Below are positions 43,022 through 53,462 of a stretch of DNA of 64,000 bases, one piece after another. The DNA is from Pseudomonas sp. R84 (GTDB taxonomy: Bacteria; Pseudomonadota; Gammaproteobacteria; Pseudomonadales; Pseudomonadaceae). Location: assembly GCF_009834515.1 (NCBI RefSeq), contig NZ_CP019426.1, forward strand, positions 5,773,001-5,837,000. Reading direction: 5' to 3'. A model generated the notes under the pieces. That model was not told the DNA's origin and did not search any database. It saw only the letters and a program-made list of their open reading frames with translations. The position numbers were made by a program, and so were the translations under genes. How positions within the stretch are numbered: position 1 is the first letter of the stretch; every line of letters starts with the position of its first letter.

Positions 43022-43211
43022 GTGATGCCTCCTGCCATGCCTGAACGAAACCTTGCACCCGATCCTCGGTACTTCACAGCGGTGAAACTGCGTTTCGTCT
43101 GAAAGACCCGTGACTATGGGGTCGTAGAAGGCGCGAAGATTAGCGATTCGGCGGTTTTTTAACAATCAGATACATGTGCTGTTGCTGTAGGAAACCTGCT
43201 TTTTAAGGGGC

Positions 43212-43257
43212 GTGAGCCGAATAGAGAGATTATTCGGCTCACAAAATGAGCCGAATA
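43212..43257. promoter_or_regulatory. Three copies of a GAGCCGAATA motif between magA and xseB
   Basis: GTGAGCCGAATA (43212-43223) is perfectly inverted at 43231-43242, with a third direct copy at 43247-43257. Stem length is 12. It lies in the 354-base divergent gap (43022-43375), which otherwise holds no gene. It could be an operator or an RNA hairpin; I cannot name the factor. Confidence 0.5.
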
Positions 43258-43375
43258 GGTTTCAGCTTTCCAGAATCGCCTCAGGAAAAAGGGCCGGTCG
43301 CACCCCGCTCATTTGCCCATACCCCCCCTATCTGCTAGTGTCGCGCCGGTTTAACGTCAACCGGAAATCGCCGCC

Positions 43376-43618
43376 ATGGCCCGCAAAAAAGCTGCACTGG
43401 ATTTCGAACAGTCCCTCGCCGACCTGCAAACATTGGTCGAGCGTCTGGAGAACGGTGAATTGTCGCTGGAAGACTCGCTGACCGCTTTCGAGCAGGGCAT
43501 CGGTCTGACCCGCGATTGCCAGGCAGCGCTGGCGCAGGCCGAGCAGAAGGTGCAAGTGCTGCTGGAGCGCGATGGCGAACTCGCCGAGGAACCCTTCGAC
43601 GCGGAACAGCCAGAATGA
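43376..43618 (+). CDS. xseB: Exodeoxyribonuclease VII small subunit
   Basis: An 80-residue XseB. It pairs with XseA to form exonuclease VII, which degrades single-stranded DNA in both directions. The family signature is present: [40 protein letters not shown], with an acidic tail. It is entirely helical. It overlaps ispA by ATGA, giving the conserved xseB-ispA-dxs order. Confidence 0.96.
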   Translation: MARKKAALDFEQSLADLQTLVERLENGELSLEDSLTAFEQGIGLTRDCQAALAQAEQKVQVLLERDGELAEEPFDAEQPE

Positions 43619-44502
43619 TTGCGGCGTATACGGCGACCAGCCAGACCCGGGTCAACGCAGCGCTGGAAACCCTTTTCAATGCGCCGCTGCCAGAGTTGGC
43701 GCGGCTTTACGAAGCCATGCGCTACAGCGTGATGAACGGCGGCAAACGCGTGCGCCCGCTGCTGGCCTACGCCGCGTGCGAAGCGCTCGGTGGCAGGGCT
43801 GAACAGGCCAACGGCGCAGCCTGCGCGGTTGAGCTGATCCACGCTTATTCGCTGGTGCACGACGATTTGCCGGCGATGGACGACGACGATCTGCGTCGCG
43901 GCCAGCCGACCACCCACAAGAAATTCGATGAAGCCTGCGCGATTCTGGCCGGCGACGGTTTGCAGAGTCTGGCGTTCAGCGCCCTGCTCGACCCGCGTCT
44001 GAGCGATTGCAGCAGTGACATCCGCCTGCAAATGGTCACCGCGCTGGCTAACGCCGCTGGTCCGGCAGGCATGGTCGGCGGTCAAGCCATCGACCTCGGT
44101 TCGGTCGGCCTCAAACTCGATCAGAAAGCCCTCGAACAGATGCATCGGCACAAGACCGGCGCGCTGATCGAAGTCAGCGTCAAACTCGGCGCCCTGGCCA
44201 GTGGTCGTGCCGAGCCGGATGAACTCAAAGCCCTGCAGACTTATGCACAGGCCATCGGCCTGGCCTTTCAGGTGCAGGACGACATCCTCGACGTCGAAAG
44301 CGATACCGAAACCCTCGGCAAACGCCAGGGCGCCGATATCGCTCGGGACAAGCCGACCTACCCGGCGCTGCTCGGTCTCGACGCCGCCAAGGCCTACGCC
44401 CTGGAACTGCGCGATCAGGCCCTGCACGCCCTGCGACCGTTTGACGCGGCCGCCGAGCCATTGCGCGAACTGGCCCGGTATATCGTCGAGCGGCGCAACT
44501 GA
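43615..44502 (+). CDS. ispA: Farnesyl diphosphate synthase
   Basis: A 295-residue (2E,6E)-farnesyl diphosphate synthase. It condenses DMAPP and then GPP with IPP in the isoprenoid pathway. The first aspartate-rich motif is [17 protein letters not shown] and the second is [19 protein letters not shown] and KTGALI substrate motifs are also present. ATG 43615 overlaps the xseB stop codon, which decides the start. dxs follows 91 bases downstream, so precursor supply and use are co-located. Confidence 0.97.
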   Translation: MIAAYTATSQTRVNAALETLFNAPLPELARLYEAMRYSVMNGGKRVRPLLAYAACEALGGRAEQANGAACAVELIHAYSLVHDDLPAMDDDDLRRGQPTTHKKFDEACAILAGDGLQSLAFSALLDPRLSDCSSDIRLQMVTALANAAGPAGMVGGQAIDLGSVGLKLDQKALEQMHRHKTGALIEVSVKLGALASGRAEPDELKALQTYAQAIGLAFQVQDDILDVESDTETLGKRQGADIARDKPTYPALLGLDAAKAYALELRDQALHALRPFDAAAEPLRELARYIVERRN

Positions 44503-44593
44503 CGGCGTATCCGCCAAAAAAGACCAACGCGTGGGCAGGGGGCGATGCATCAGGTAAACTGCCGCATCTTCTATACCTATAACGATTCGCCTG

Positions 44594-46492
44594 ATGCCCA
44601 CGACGTTTCATGAGATTCCCCGCAAGCGCCCGACCACGCCCCTGCTCGACCGCGCGAACACGCCGGACGGCCTGCGCCGGTTAGGCGAAGCCGAGCTGGA
44701 AACCCTGGCCGATGAGTTGCGCCTGGAATTGCTCTACACGGTCGGTCAGACCGGTGGGCATTTCGGTGCCGGCCTGGGCGTGATCGAGCTGACCATCGCG
44801 TTGCATTACGTCTTCGACACGCCGGATGACCGGTTGGTGTGGGACGTGGGTCATCAGGCGTATCCGCACAAGATCCTTACCGGTCGCCGTGAGCGCATGG
44901 AATCGCTACGCCAGAAGGACGGCATTGCTGCCTTCCCGCGTCGCGCCGAGAGCGAGTACGACACCTTTGGCGTCGGCCACTCCAGCACCTCGATCAGCGC
45001 TGCGCTGGGCATGGCCATTGCCGCCCGCCTGCAGAACAGCGACCGCAAGGCAATCGCAGTGATCGGCGACGGTGCGTTGACCGCCGGCATGGCTTTCGAG
45101 GCGCTGAACCATGCGCCGGAAGTCAACGCCAACATGCTGGTGATCCTCAACGACAACGACATGTCGATCTCGCGCAACGTCGGCGGTCTGTCGAATTATC
45201 TGGCGAAAATCCTTTCCAGCCGCACCTACGCAAGCATGCGAGAGGGCAGCAAGAAAGTCCTGTCGCGCCTGCCCGGCGCCTGGGAAATCGCTCGTCGCAC
45301 CGAAGAATACGCCAAAGGCATGCTGGTTCCCGGCACGCTGTTCGAAGAGCTGGGCTGGAACTACATCGGCCCGATCGACGGCCACGACTTGCCAACGCTG
45401 ATCGCCACGCTACGTAACATGCGTGATCTGAAAGGCCCGCAGTTCCTGCACATCGTCACCAAGAAAGGCAAAGGCTTCGCCCCGGCGGAAGTCGACCCCA
45501 TCGGTTACCACGCCATCACCAAACTCGAACCGCTGGACGCTCCGGCCGCCGCGCCAAAGCAGGCCAGCGGGCCGAAATACTCGGCGGTGTTCGGCGAGTG
45601 GCTGTGCGACATGGCGGCGGCTGATCCACGTCTGGTCGGGATTACCCCGGCGATGAAGGAAGGCTCGGACCTGGTGGCGTTCAGCGAACGCTTCCCGCTG
45701 CGCTATTTCGACGTGGCGATTGCCGAGCAACATGCGGTGACGTTTGCGGCCGGCATGGCCTGCGAAGGCGCGAAACCGGTCGTGGCGATCTACTCGACAT
45801 TCTTGCAGCGCGGTTATGACCAACTGGTGCATGACGTGGCGGTGCAAAATCTCGATGTGCTGTTCGCCATCGACCGTGCAGGTTTAGTCGGCGAAGACGG
45901 CCCGACCCACGCTGGCAGCTTCGATCTGTCGTACCTGCGCTGCATCCCGGGCATGGTCATCATGACCCCGAGCGATGAAAACGAACTGCGCAAGATGCTC
46001 ACTACCGGCCACCTGTACAACGGCCCGGCGGCAGTGCGTTATCCGCGCGGCAGCGGTCCGAATGCGACCATTGAGAAAGACCTCGAGCCGATCGAAATCG
46101 GCAAGGGCATCGTCCGTCGCCAGGGCAGCAAAGTCGCCCTGCTGGTATTTGGTGTGCAACTAACCGAAGCGCTGAAAGTTGCCGAGAAGCTGGATGCCAC
46201 CGTGGTCGACATGCGTTTCGTCAAACCGCTCGACGAAGAGCTGGTGCGCGAGACTGCCGACAGCCACGAATTGCTGGTGACCATCGAAGAGAACGCGATC
46301 ATGGGCGGCGCTGGTGGCGCGGTCAGCGAGTTCCTCGCGCGCGAGAACATTCTCAAGTCGATGCTGCATCTGGGCTTGCCGGATATCTACGTTGAGCACG
46401 CCAAGCCTGCGCAAATGCTGGCCGAGTGCGGGCTGGATGAGGCCGGGATCGAAGCGTCGATTCGTCAGCGTCTGGCCTTACTCGACAAGTAA
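44594..46492 (+). CDS. dxs: 1-deoxy-D-xylulose-5-phosphate synthase
   Basis: A 632-residue thiamine-diphosphate enzyme, the first step of the MEP isoprenoid pathway (pyruvate + glyceraldehyde 3-phosphate). The ThDP site [16 protein letters not shown] with NDNDMSIS is intact. The transketolase-like pyrimidine domain shows [20 protein letters not shown] and [16 protein letters not shown], and the C-terminal domain follows. Length and start are standard. A family A REP pair follows and may serve as transcript end. Confidence 0.98.
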   Translation: MPTTFHEIPRKRPTTPLLDRANTPDGLRRLGEAELETLADELRLELLYTVGQTGGHFGAGLGVIELTIALHYVFDTPDDRLVWDVGHQAYPHKILTGRRERMESLRQKDGIAAFPRRAESEYDTFGVGHSSTSISAALGMAIAARLQNSDRKAIAVIGDGALTAGMAFEALNHAPEVNANMLVILNDNDMSISRNVGGLSNYLAKILSSRTYASMREGSKKVLSRLPGAWEIARRTEEYAKGMLVPGTLFEELGWNYIGPIDGHDLPTLIATLRNMRDLKGPQFLHIVTKKGKGFAPAEVDPIGYHAITKLEPLDAPAAAPKQASGPKYSAVFGEWLCDMAAADPRLVGITPAMKEGSDLVAFSERFPLRYFDVAIAEQHAVTFAAGMACEGAKPVVAIYSTFLQRGYDQLVHDVAVQNLDVLFAIDRAGLVGEDGPTHAGSFDLSYLRCIPGMVIMTPSDENELRKMLTTGHLYNGPAAVRYPRGSGPNATIEKDLEPIEIGKGIVRRQGSKVALLVFGVQLTEALKVAEKLDATVVDMRFVKPLDEELVRETADSHELLVTIEENAIMGGAGGAVSEFLARENILKSMLHLGLPDIYVEHAKPAQMLAECGLDEAGIEASIRQRLALLDK

Positions 46493-46504
46493 ACGCAATA
46501 CTCT

Positions 46505-46593
46505 TGTGGGAGCGAGCCTGCTCGCGAATGCGGACTGTCAGTCAAATCAGGGCTGACTGATACACCGCATTCGCGAGCAGGCTCGCTCCCACA
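46505..46593. repeat. REP pair, family A
   Basis: Two inverted copies of the TGTGGGAGCGAGCCTGCTCG unit, 13 bases after dxs, with a second nested inverted repeat (GTCAGTC...GACTGA) between them. It can fold into one long stem. Confidence 0.85.
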
Positions 46594-46631
46594 TTTGATT
46601 TGAGTACACCTGAAACACCAGTGGAACGTCC

Positions 46632-48518
46632 ATGAAACTCTCGCGCCTCGCCCTGCCCTTCTTTCTGCTGCCAACCGCCAACGCCCTCGCCGACAGCTTC
46701 GAGCGTAACCAGGCACTGAAACTGCCGGACATGCTGATCTCAGCCAACCGTCAGGTCGAAGCCCGCAACGACAGCAGCGCCGCCAACACGGTGTTCACCC
46801 GCGAAGACATCGACCGCCTGCAACCGAGCGACGTGCCGGACTTGCTGCGTCGCGTGCCGGGCGTGCAAGTGGCGCAGGCCGGCGGGCGCGGCAGTCTGCC
46901 GGGAATCTACATTCGCGGCACGCAGTCGGCGCAGAGTCTGGTGCTGGTCGATGGCCAGCGTATCGGCAGTTCGACCTCTGGTGACAGCAACCTGCAGCAC
47001 CTGAACATAGAGCAGATCGAACGGGTGGAAGTGCTGCGCGGTTCGCGTTCGGTGATTTACGGCAGCGATGCGATTGGCGGGGTGATTCAGATTTTCACTC
47101 GACGCGGCACTGAGCAAGGCTTGCAGCCACGGATGCACGTCGGTTTCGGCAGCAACCAGACTTGGGAACGCAGCCTCGGCTTGTCCGGTGGCGATGAGAA
47201 AACCCGCTTCAACCTCGGCGCCAGTCTGGATGAAACCGCGGGGATTGACCGTACTCATGAGTCGTACCCGAGCGATGGCGATCACGATGCCTATCGCAAC
47301 AAATCCGTCAGCCTGAGCCTCAGCCATGCGCTGACCGATGACATCGAAATCGGCGCCAATCTGCTGGATAACCGTGGCAAGGGCGAGTTTGACAACCCGT
47401 TCGGTAGATACGACTTCGCGACGGATCAGTCCTACCAGCAGCAGCCCTACAGCGATTTCAACGTCAGCAGCGTCAGCAGTTACATCGATGCGCGGGTCAA
47501 CGAGATCTGGAAAACCCGCGTCGAGTTCGGCCACACCGAAAACCGCGAAAAGACCCTCGACAAGCTCAGCGACGAACGCACGGTGTTCAACACGTACCGC
47601 GATTCGGTGAATTGGCAGAACGACCTGACACTGGACGCGCGCAACAGCCTGATCCTCGGCGGCGACTGGTACGAAGACCGGGTCAACAGCAGCACCGCGT
47701 TTGACGAGGACAGCCGCTGGAACCGCGCAGCATTCATCCAGCACCGTTATCAGGCCGACAGCTTCTCCACCGAACTGGGCTTGCGCCACGACGACAACCA
47801 GCAATTCGGCAGCCAGAACACCTGGAGCGGCACGTTCACTCTGCCGCTGAATCCGGACAACGACTTGCTGTTGAGTTACAGCGAAGGTTTCCGCGCGCCG
47901 ACCTTCAACGACCTGTACTACCCGGACTTCAGCAACCCGGATCTGAAACCGGAAACCTCGAAAAGCTACGAGCTGCAATGGCGCAGTCAGTTGACCGACA
48001 GCAGTCGCCTGGAAGCGTCGATTTACCGTACCGACCTGGAAGACGCGATCATCTTCGGCAGCAATTCACGCCCGGAGAACGTCGCTTCGGCGCGAATCAA
48101 CGGCTTTGAAGCAGCGCTGAAGCAGGAACTGTTCGGTTGGCAGAGCAACCTCGGCGTTTCGATCATCGATCCGCGTGATCGTGATAGCGGGCACACTTTG
48201 GCGCGTCGCGCACGGCGGACGTTGAGTTGGGATCTGGATCGCCAGTTTGATCAAGTCAGCCTCGGTGCCAGTTGGCAGGCGGTCAGCAGCAGTTATGACG
48301 ACAAGGACAATACGCAGGCGCTGGGTGGTTATGCGCTGTTCGGCTTGCGCAGCAGTTGGGCGTTGAACCGCGAGATCAAGCTGGATCTGAAAATCGATAA
48401 CGTTTTCGACAAGGGCTACAGCCGGGCGAATTACAGCTATGACGGCAGGCAGTATGGTTATCGCGAGGAAGGTCGGGTGTGGATGTTTGGGGTGACCTGG
48501 ACTCCCGAAATCCACTGA
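46632..48518 (+). CDS. btuB: TonB-dependent receptor, BtuB-like
   Basis: A 628-residue outer-membrane TonB-dependent receptor, best matching BtuB (vitamin B12). A signal peptide (about 1-20, ending ALAD) is followed by LPDMLISANRQVEAR as the TonB-box region. The plug has DLLRRVPGVQVAQAGGRGSLPGIYIRGTQSAQSLVLVDGQRIG and EVLRGSRSVIYGSDAIGGVIQI. The 22-strand barrel ends in an aromatic-containing terminal strand (GVTWTPEIH). No cobalamin riboswitch is seen in the 140 bases upstream, which hold a REP pair. A BtuF-like gene faces it downstream, supporting corrinoid uptake, but other substrates are not excluded. Confidence 0.87.
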   Translation: MKLSRLALPFFLLPTANALADSFERNQALKLPDMLISANRQVEARNDSSAANTVFTREDIDRLQPSDVPDLLRRVPGVQVAQAGGRGSLPGIYIRGTQSAQSLVLVDGQRIGSSTSGDSNLQHLNIEQIERVEVLRGSRSVIYGSDAIGGVIQIFTRRGTEQGLQPRMHVGFGSNQTWERSLGLSGGDEKTRFNLGASLDETAGIDRTHESYPSDGDHDAYRNKSVSLSLSHALTDDIEIGANLLDNRGKGEFDNPFGRYDFATDQSYQQQPYSDFNVSSVSSYIDARVNEIWKTRVEFGHTENREKTLDKLSDERTVFNTYRDSVNWQNDLTLDARNSLILGGDWYEDRVNSSTAFDEDSRWNRAAFIQHRYQADSFSTELGLRHDDNQQFGSQNTWSGTFTLPLNPDNDLLLSYSEGFRAPTFNDLYYPDFSNPDLKPETSKSYELQWRSQLTDSSRLEASIYRTDLEDAIIFGSNSRPENVASARINGFEAALKQELFGWQSNLGVSIIDPRDRDSGHTLARRARRTLSWDLDRQFDQVSLGASWQAVSSSYDDKDNTQALGGYALFGLRSSWALNREIKLDLKIDNVFDKGYSRANYSYDGRQYGYREEGRVWMFGVTWTPEIH

Positions 48519-48524
48519 AATCCA

Positions 48525-48630
48525 CTGTAGGAGCTGCCGAAGGCTGCGATCTTTTGATCTTGATCTTCGGCGATTCCGACTCAGTCAAACAGCAAAATCA
48601 AAAGATCGCAGCCTTCGGCAGCTCCTACAG
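48525..48630. repeat. REP pair, family B
   Basis: Inverted copies of CTGTAGGAGCTGCCGAAGGC continuing into GATCTTTTGATC, between the convergent btuB and btuF-like genes. It is a likely bidirectional transcript end. Confidence 0.85.
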
Positions 48631-48632
48631 GG

Positions 48633-49433
48633 TTACCTGTCAGGCGCGATCAATTGGCAGAGTTTGGCGGTAGCGCTGATCATTTGGCCGCTTGGGCGTT
48701 CAAGGCCTTTGTCGGTGATCAGCAACAGATTACCTCGCTTCACCGCCGCCACCTGTGGCCAGGTTTTCCACGCATTCAACTGCGCCTGATCACTCGTCAG
48801 AATCACTTCCGGATCTCTCTGCAATACCGCTTCGATGCTGACTTGTGGCGCAGGTAAGGCCAGATCACTGAACACATTCCGCGCCCCGCACACTTCCAGC
48901 GCATCGCTGATGACTTGCCCGCCACCGACGGTGTACAGCGGCTTGTCCCAGACCTGATAAAACACCCGCAACGGCACGTCCCGGCGATAGCGCTGGCGCA
49001 GTTCTGCGAGTTGTTTACGCAACGCCGCCGCCCGTTTCACCCCACGTTCAGGTCGTCCCAACTGCGCAGCAATGGCTTCAATCTGGGTAGTGAGCTGCTC
49101 GAAGGAATGCGGTTCGGCGACGAAGGTCGGGATGCCCAGACGCTTCAACTGATCACGCTGCGCCGGGCCGACGCTGCCGGGCCACAGCAACAACAAATCA
49201 GGCTTGAGGCTCAGTAGCTGTTCCATGTCGAGTTGGCCATAGCGGCCGACAGAGGGGACGCTGGCAATTTCAGCCGGCCGCTCACCGGCATCGAGCACAC
49301 CGACCAACAGATCAGCCGAATCCAGTTCAACGACGATTTCAGAAAGAGACGGCGCGAGGCTGACCACCCGCAGGCTCGCCAGCACCGGAGTCGAGACGGC
49401 CAGCAGCAGAACCGCCAGCCACAGACGGCGCAT
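48633..49433 (-). CDS. btuF: BtuF-like periplasmic binding protein
   Basis: A 266-residue periplasmic binding protein of the helical-backbone (TroA/BtuF) class. The signal peptide is about residues 1-19 (VSTPVLAS). Then RVVSLAPSLSEIVVELDSADLLVGV and VGRYGQLDMEQLLSLKPDLLLLW give the N-lobe, and VISDALEVCGARNVFSDL the C-lobe. It would deliver cobalamin or another corrinoid/heme-size ligand to an ABC importer, none of which is encoded nearby. It overlaps the upstream membrane gene by TGATG. Confidence 0.85.
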   Translation of the reverse strand: MRRLWLAVLLLAVSTPVLASLRVVSLAPSLSEIVVELDSADLLVGVLDAGERPAEIASVPSVGRYGQLDMEQLLSLKPDLLLLWPGSVGPAQRDQLKRLGIPTFVAEPHSFEQLTTQIEAIAAQLGRPERGVKRAAALRKQLAELRQRYRRDVPLRVFYQVWDKPLYTVGGGQVISDALEVCGARNVFSDLALPAPQVSIEAVLQRDPEVILTSDQAQLNAWKTWPQVAAVKRGNLLLITDKGLERPSGQMISATAKLCQLIAPDR

Positions 49434-49852
49434 CAGCCGAGTTGACGCGGGATACGGTAGAGATAAAACAGTACCGCCGTGGACAACGCCAGCAGCATCA
49501 ACGGAACGGCTTCAAGACCGACGAACACTGCCAGTGCGCCGATCCACGCCGGCAAGGCTGCCGCGAGAAAAGCCGCACGACGACGGGTTGCGAGGGCAAT
49601 CCACGCGGCCGGTTCATCCGGGGTATCGAGGGCTTTTTGCGTGGCGATCAGCGCATGTTTATAGCGCCCGAAAAACTTCAGACTGACAAACATCGACGCG
49701 ACGCCGGCAATGAAAAACGGCATCGCCAGTACTGGCAGAATCCCTTCGCCCTGACCAAACAGCGCGTTGAGCACGAACAACGGCACCAGCGCCAGCGCGA
49801 GATATTTCCACCAATCGACCGACAATCGGCGCCGCACCTGACCGCGAGTCAC
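49433..49852 (-). CDS. Small membrane protein, unknown
   Basis: A 139-residue integral membrane protein with about four hydrophobic segments (residues 17-35, 38-60, 90-110, 114-132) and a basic N-terminus. I recognise no family. The GTG start overlaps the ribA stop codon (GTGA) and its stop overlaps the btuF-like start, so it is translated with both. The neighbours give no common pathway. Confidence 0.75.
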   Translation of the reverse strand: MTRGQVRRRLSVDWWKYLALALVPLFVLNALFGQGEGILPVLAMPFFIAGVASMFVSLKFFGRYKHALIATQKALDTPDEPAAWIALATRRRAAFLAAALPAWIGALAVFVGLEAVPLMLLALSTAVLFYLYRIPRQLG

Positions 49853-50466
49853 GCGCGATCAACCTCGCCCTGATGCTCATTGCCCATCATGTGGTCGAGC
49901 TTGCTGGCCTTGGTTGCCAGGTAGAGTTTGTTGTGCGGGTTGTGGCCGGTGTGCAGCGGCACGCGCTCGGCAACGGTAATGCCCATGTCGGTCAAGGCTT
50001 TGACCTTGCGCGGGTTGTTGGTCATCAGGCGCAGGGATTTCACGCCCAGGTGCTCCAGCATCGGCAGGCACATGGCGTAGTCGCGCTGGTCAGCAGCAAA
50101 GCCCAGACGCTCGTTGGCTTCAACGGTGTCGGCGCCGCCGTCCTGCAGTTCGTAAGCACGGATCTTGTTCAGCAGACCAATACCGCGACCTTCCTGACGC
50201 AGGTACAGCAGCACGCCTCGGCCTTCGCGGGCGATGGCTTTAAGCGCGCCTTCCAGTTGCGAACCGCAGTCGCAGCGCTGGCTGAACAAGGCATCGCCCG
50301 TCAGGCATTCGGAGTGCAACCGGCCGAGTACCGGGGCACCGTCGGCAATTTCACCCAGGCTCAGTACGACGTGCTCGCGGCCGGTGGCTTCATCGAGAAA
50401 ACCGTGCATGGTGAATTGCGCAAAAGGTGTTGGCAGCTTGGAAGCGGCGACAAAGACGACAGGCAC
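49849..50466 (-). CDS. ribA: GTP cyclohydrolase II
   Basis: A 205-residue GTP cyclohydrolase II, the first committed step of riboflavin synthesis. Zinc ligands Cys54, Cys65 and Cys67 lie in [18 protein letters not shown]. The catalytic region [34 protein letters not shown] and the TNNPRKV loop are intact. This is the only full GTP cyclohydrolase in the window, because the RibBA C-terminal domain at 54027 has lost the zinc cysteines. Confidence 0.97.
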   Translation of the reverse strand: MPVVFVAASKLPTPFAQFTMHGFLDEATGREHVVLSLGEIADGAPVLGRLHSECLTGDALFSQRCDCGSQLEGALKAIAREGRGVLLYLRQEGRGIGLLNKIRAYELQDGGADTVEANERLGFAADQRDYAMCLPMLEHLGVKSLRLMTNNPRKVKALTDMGITVAERVPLHTGHNPHNKLYLATKASKLDHMMGNEHQGEVDRA

Positions 50467-50600
50467 CGGTGTGCTCCTGATCTAAAGAGTCTGAAAATTC
50501 GCAGGCCGGCATTGTAACAGCAGGTTCCTGCACACGCTTAGGCTGAATTATCGGGCATAACGATCAAAAAGTTTGATAACAACCCGGTCGACATGGATCC

Positions 50601-50694
50601 CTGTAGGAGCTGTCGAGTGAAACGAGGCTGCGATCTTTTGATCTGGTTTTTGAATCAAGATCAAAAGATCGCAGCGTGCCGCAGCTCCTACAGG
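50601..50694. repeat. REP pair, family B
   Basis: Inverted CTGTAGGAGCTG-type units between ribA and the solute-binding protein gene. The right unit supplies the TAG stop codon (50688-50690) of the latter. Confidence 0.85.
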
Positions 50695-51440
50695 GGATTC
50701 GTCGCGCCCGTAGTGAAGGGATAGGGCTGCTTCCACTTCTCGAAGATTGGCTTCAACTCGCCGCTCTTCATCAGTTGCTCCATACGCTGGTCATACAGCG
50801 CCATCAGCGCTCGCGCCTGTGGAGTGTCGGCAAAGCCGAGAAACAGCGGCAGCTCGGCCAAGTGTGAATGCCGATACTGCGCTGGATCGGCTGCGGTTTT
50901 CACCACCGCTTCAATCTCGGTCAGCGCATCGATGTAGTAATCCGCCCGCCCCTGCTTGAGCATCGACAAAATACCGGTACGCCGTTGGATCGGGTTGTAA
51001 CGCTTGATATTCGGCAGGTAGTTTTCGTAACGATAACCGCGCACCCAGGCCAGACGATATTTGCCCAGCGTCGCCAGGGTCGGCACCGGATTGCTTGCCA
51101 GACCCAGCGCATAAATATGGTCGGAATCGAAATTCCAGTGCGGATACAGCACCTGATCGGCTTCGTCGCGGTAGGAGCCAACCAGCGCGTCAACCTCCTT
51201 CAACTGCACCAGCCCGACCGAACGGGTGTAAGGCACGCTGCGGATATCCAGCTTGACCCCGGCCGGTTCGAACACTTTGCGCAACACGTCCCAACCGAGG
51301 CCATGGCCATCGGCGGCGGTGTAGTCTTCCCAGTCTTCGCTGGCCAGATGGATGACCGCCGGCGTCGGCGCAACTTCCTGCGCACCGGCCACGGTACTCA
51401 GCAAAGCCAAAACCACTAACGCCAACCAGCGTCGAGCCAT
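50688..51440 (-). CDS. Periplasmic solute-binding protein (SBP_bac_3)
   Basis: A 250-residue periplasmic binding protein of the amino-acid type. The signal peptide is residues 1-20 (ending VAGA). The fold shows EDWEDYTAADGHGLGWDVLRKVFE, VPYTRSVGLVQLKEVDALVGSYRDE and a C-terminal ELKPIFEKWKQ. No permease genes adjoin it; such orphan proteins may be sensor partners. Its stop codon falls inside the REP unit, so the last residues come from repeat DNA. ATG 51440 starts the signal peptide; the frame further up to 51572 overlaps pgpA. Confidence 0.83.
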   Translation of the reverse strand: MARRWLALVVLALLSTVAGAQEVAPTPAVIHLASEDWEDYTAADGHGLGWDVLRKVFEPAGVKLDIRSVPYTRSVGLVQLKEVDALVGSYRDEADQVLYPHWNFDSDHIYALGLASNPVPTLATLGKYRLAWVRGYRYENYLPNIKRYNPIQRRTGILSMLKQGRADYYIDALTEIEAVVKTAADPAQYRHSHLAELPLFLGFADTPQARALMALYDQRMEQLMKSGELKPIFEKWKQPYPFTTGATNPL

Positions 51441-51477
51441 CCCTCGTCCCCTCACTTGACCCCGATATCCCTTGGAA

Positions 51478-51981
51478 TCAGGCGAAAACCCACACCAGAC
51501 CCTGCATCGCCAGCCAGGCAAACACACCGGCCAGCACGTCATCGAGCATGATCCCGACGCCGCCATGCACATGCCGGTCGATCCAGCGAATCGGCCATGG
51601 CTTGAGAATGTCGAAGAAGCGGAACACCAGAAAACCCGCGAGCAACCAGTACCAGCCTTCCGGTACCAGCCACAGGGTGATCCACATCCCGACCATTTCG
51701 TCCCAGACGATGCCTTCGTGGTCGTGTACCCGTAGATCGTCGGCGACCTTGCCGCACAGCCAGAAGCCGAACAGCATGGTGATCCCGAGCATCAGCCAGT
51801 ACCCCCAGTCGGGCAGCATCTGCCACAACGGAATAAAGGGTAGCGCAACTAACGAACCCCACGTGCCCGGGGCTTTCGGCAGGGTGCCGGAACCAAAACC
51901 GAACGCGAGGAAATGCCAGGGATTGCGCCAGACCGACGGCGGAACGAATTCGGCCGGAACCTGTTTCGGGTGATCTGTCAC
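51478..51981 (-). CDS. pgpA: Phosphatidylglycerophosphatase A
   Basis: A 167-residue inner-membrane phosphatase that converts phosphatidylglycerol phosphate to phosphatidylglycerol. Family motifs: FGFGSGTLPKAPGTWGSL, HDHEGIVWDEMVGMW and FRFFDILKPWPIRWID, with about four membrane helices. It overlaps thiL by ATGA, part of the conserved ribH-nusB-thiL-pgpA run. Confidence 0.96.
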   Translation of the reverse strand: MTDHPKQVPAEFVPPSVWRNPWHFLAFGFGSGTLPKAPGTWGSLVALPFIPLWQMLPDWGYWLMLGITMLFGFWLCGKVADDLRVHDHEGIVWDEMVGMWITLWLVPEGWYWLLAGFLVFRFFDILKPWPIRWIDRHVHGGVGIMLDDVLAGVFAWLAMQGLVWVFA

Positions 51982-52943
51982 GGTGTCTCCTGAAAATGTT
52001 GATAACCGCGGATTTGCGGGGTGATGTCGTGCCCTTCGCGGTCCAGCAGGACCACGCCCTGACCTTCTGAAACACGACCGATCACGTGAATCGGCCAGCC
52101 ATTGGCCAGCAGCACCGGCAACTCGACGGACGGCAGGGTGAACGCCAGCACGTAATCATCGCCACCGCTCAGCGCTGCACGCTCGGCGCCACGCTGACCG
52201 AGAAACGCCACTAAAGCATCCGACAGCGGTACGCGCTCGCGTTCAATCTCAAGTCGCACCTTCGATGCCAGTGCGATGTGGCCACAGTCGGCGAGCAGGC
52301 CGTCGGAGATGTCCAGCGCCGACGTGGCTTTGCCACGCAGGGCCTGGCCGAGGGCGAGTTGCGGTTGTGGCGACCAGTAATGATCGAGCAGCGGTTGGGC
52401 GATATGAGGTTCGGCGTCACGCTGACGCAACACCAGCGGCAGAGCGCCGGCGGCATTGCCCAGCTCACCGCCGACACAGAGCAAATCGCCCGGTTGCGCA
52501 CCGCTGCGGGTCAGCGCCTGACCCGCCGGCACTCGACCAAACACAGTCACCGTCAAACTCAACGGCCCGCGCGTGGTATCGCCGCCGACCAGCGCGACGC
52601 CGCAACTCTGCGCCATACGGTTCAAACCGTGGGCATAGGCTTGCAGCCAATCGGCAGTCACCGTCGGTACAGTCAGGGCAAGGGTAAAGGCAACGGGCGT
52701 GGCGCCCATGGCGGCCAGATCGCTGACCGCGACGGCCAGCGAGCGCTGACCGAGCAGAAACGGATCGCAGGGGTCGGCGAAATGCACACCGGCCACCAGC
52801 GTATCGGTAGAGATCGCCAACTGTTCCCCGGGGGGAACAGCAAGCAAGGCGCAATCGTCGCCGATCCCCAGAGCAACGCCTTCGCCGCCCTGCGCACAGG
52901 GCGCGGCGGCGAAGAAATTGCGGATCAGCTCGAATTCGCCCAT
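51978..52943 (-). CDS. thiL: Thiamine-monophosphate kinase
   Basis: A 321-residue ThiL that phosphorylates thiamine monophosphate to the diphosphate, the cofactor used by Dxs. Visible are GIGDDCALL, STDTLVAGVHF, the LVGGDTTRGPLS metal/ATP motif, and LDISDGLLADCGHIA. It overlaps pgpA by ATGA and follows nusB by 18 bases. Confidence 0.97.
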   Translation of the reverse strand: MGEFELIRNFFAAAPCAQGGEGVALGIGDDCALLAVPPGEQLAISTDTLVAGVHFADPCDPFLLGQRSLAVAVSDLAAMGATPVAFTLALTVPTVTADWLQAYAHGLNRMAQSCGVALVGGDTTRGPLSLTVTVFGRVPAGQALTRSGAQPGDLLCVGGELGNAAGALPLVLRQRDAEPHIAQPLLDHYWSPQPQLALGQALRGKATSALDISDGLLADCGHIALASKVRLEIERERVPLSDALVAFLGQRGAERAALSGGDDYVLAFTLPSVELPVLLANGWPIHVIGRVSEGQGVVLLDREGHDITPQIRGYQHFQETP

Positions 52944-52961
52944 TGAGGTTTCAAGCGCGAT

Positions 52962-53462
52962 TTAGCGCTTGAACGCCTTCACTTCAGCTTCACGCAGGCG
53001 CGGGGCCAGCTTGTCGAGCACGCCGTTGACGAACTTGTGACCGTCGGTGGAACCGTAGACTTTCGCCAGTTCGATCCCTTCGTTGATCACAACGCGGTAC
53101 GGCACGTCGACACGTTTGAGCAGTTCCCAGGTCGACAGGCGCAGTACGCACAGTTCAACCGGGTCCAGCTCTTCGATGGTCAGGTCCAGGCACGGCGCCA
53201 ACGCAGTGTCGATCTCGGTCAGACTGGCCGGAACACCGTGCAGGATGTCGTGGAAGTAGCTGGCATCGGCGAAGGTGAAATCGTTATCGACGCGGAACTG
53301 CGCTTCGATTTCGTTCAGCGAAGTACTGGCCATGTGGCGCTGGTACAACGCTTGCGTCGCCAACTGACGGGCAGCGCGGCGCTTTTCACTTTTCGAAGGC
53401 TTGCCGGCGTCAGTTGGACGCGGTTCGCGCGGGTTGAAACGATCGCTTTCGTCGCTAATCAC
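52962..53462 (-). CDS. nusB: Transcription antitermination factor NusB
   Basis: A 166-residue NusB, slightly long at the N-terminus because of a charged extension (about 1-27). It binds boxA RNA with S10 in rRNA antitermination. Family blocks: [29 protein letters not shown] and [28 protein letters not shown]. The start overlaps the ribH stop codon (ATGA). Confidence 0.97.
   Translation of the reverse strand: MISDESDRFNPREPRPTDAGKPSKSEKRRAARQLATQALYQRHMASTSLNEIEAQFRVDNDFTFADASYFHDILHGVPASLTEIDTALAPCLDLTIEELDPVELCVLRLSTWELLKRVDVPYRVVINEGIELAKVYGSTDGHKFVNGVLDKLAPRLREAEVKAFKR

Noticed and set aside
46493-46631. Cobalamin riboswitch ahead of the btuB-like gene
   Set aside because: The 140-base gap is filled by a REP pair and shows no cobalamin-box sequence.
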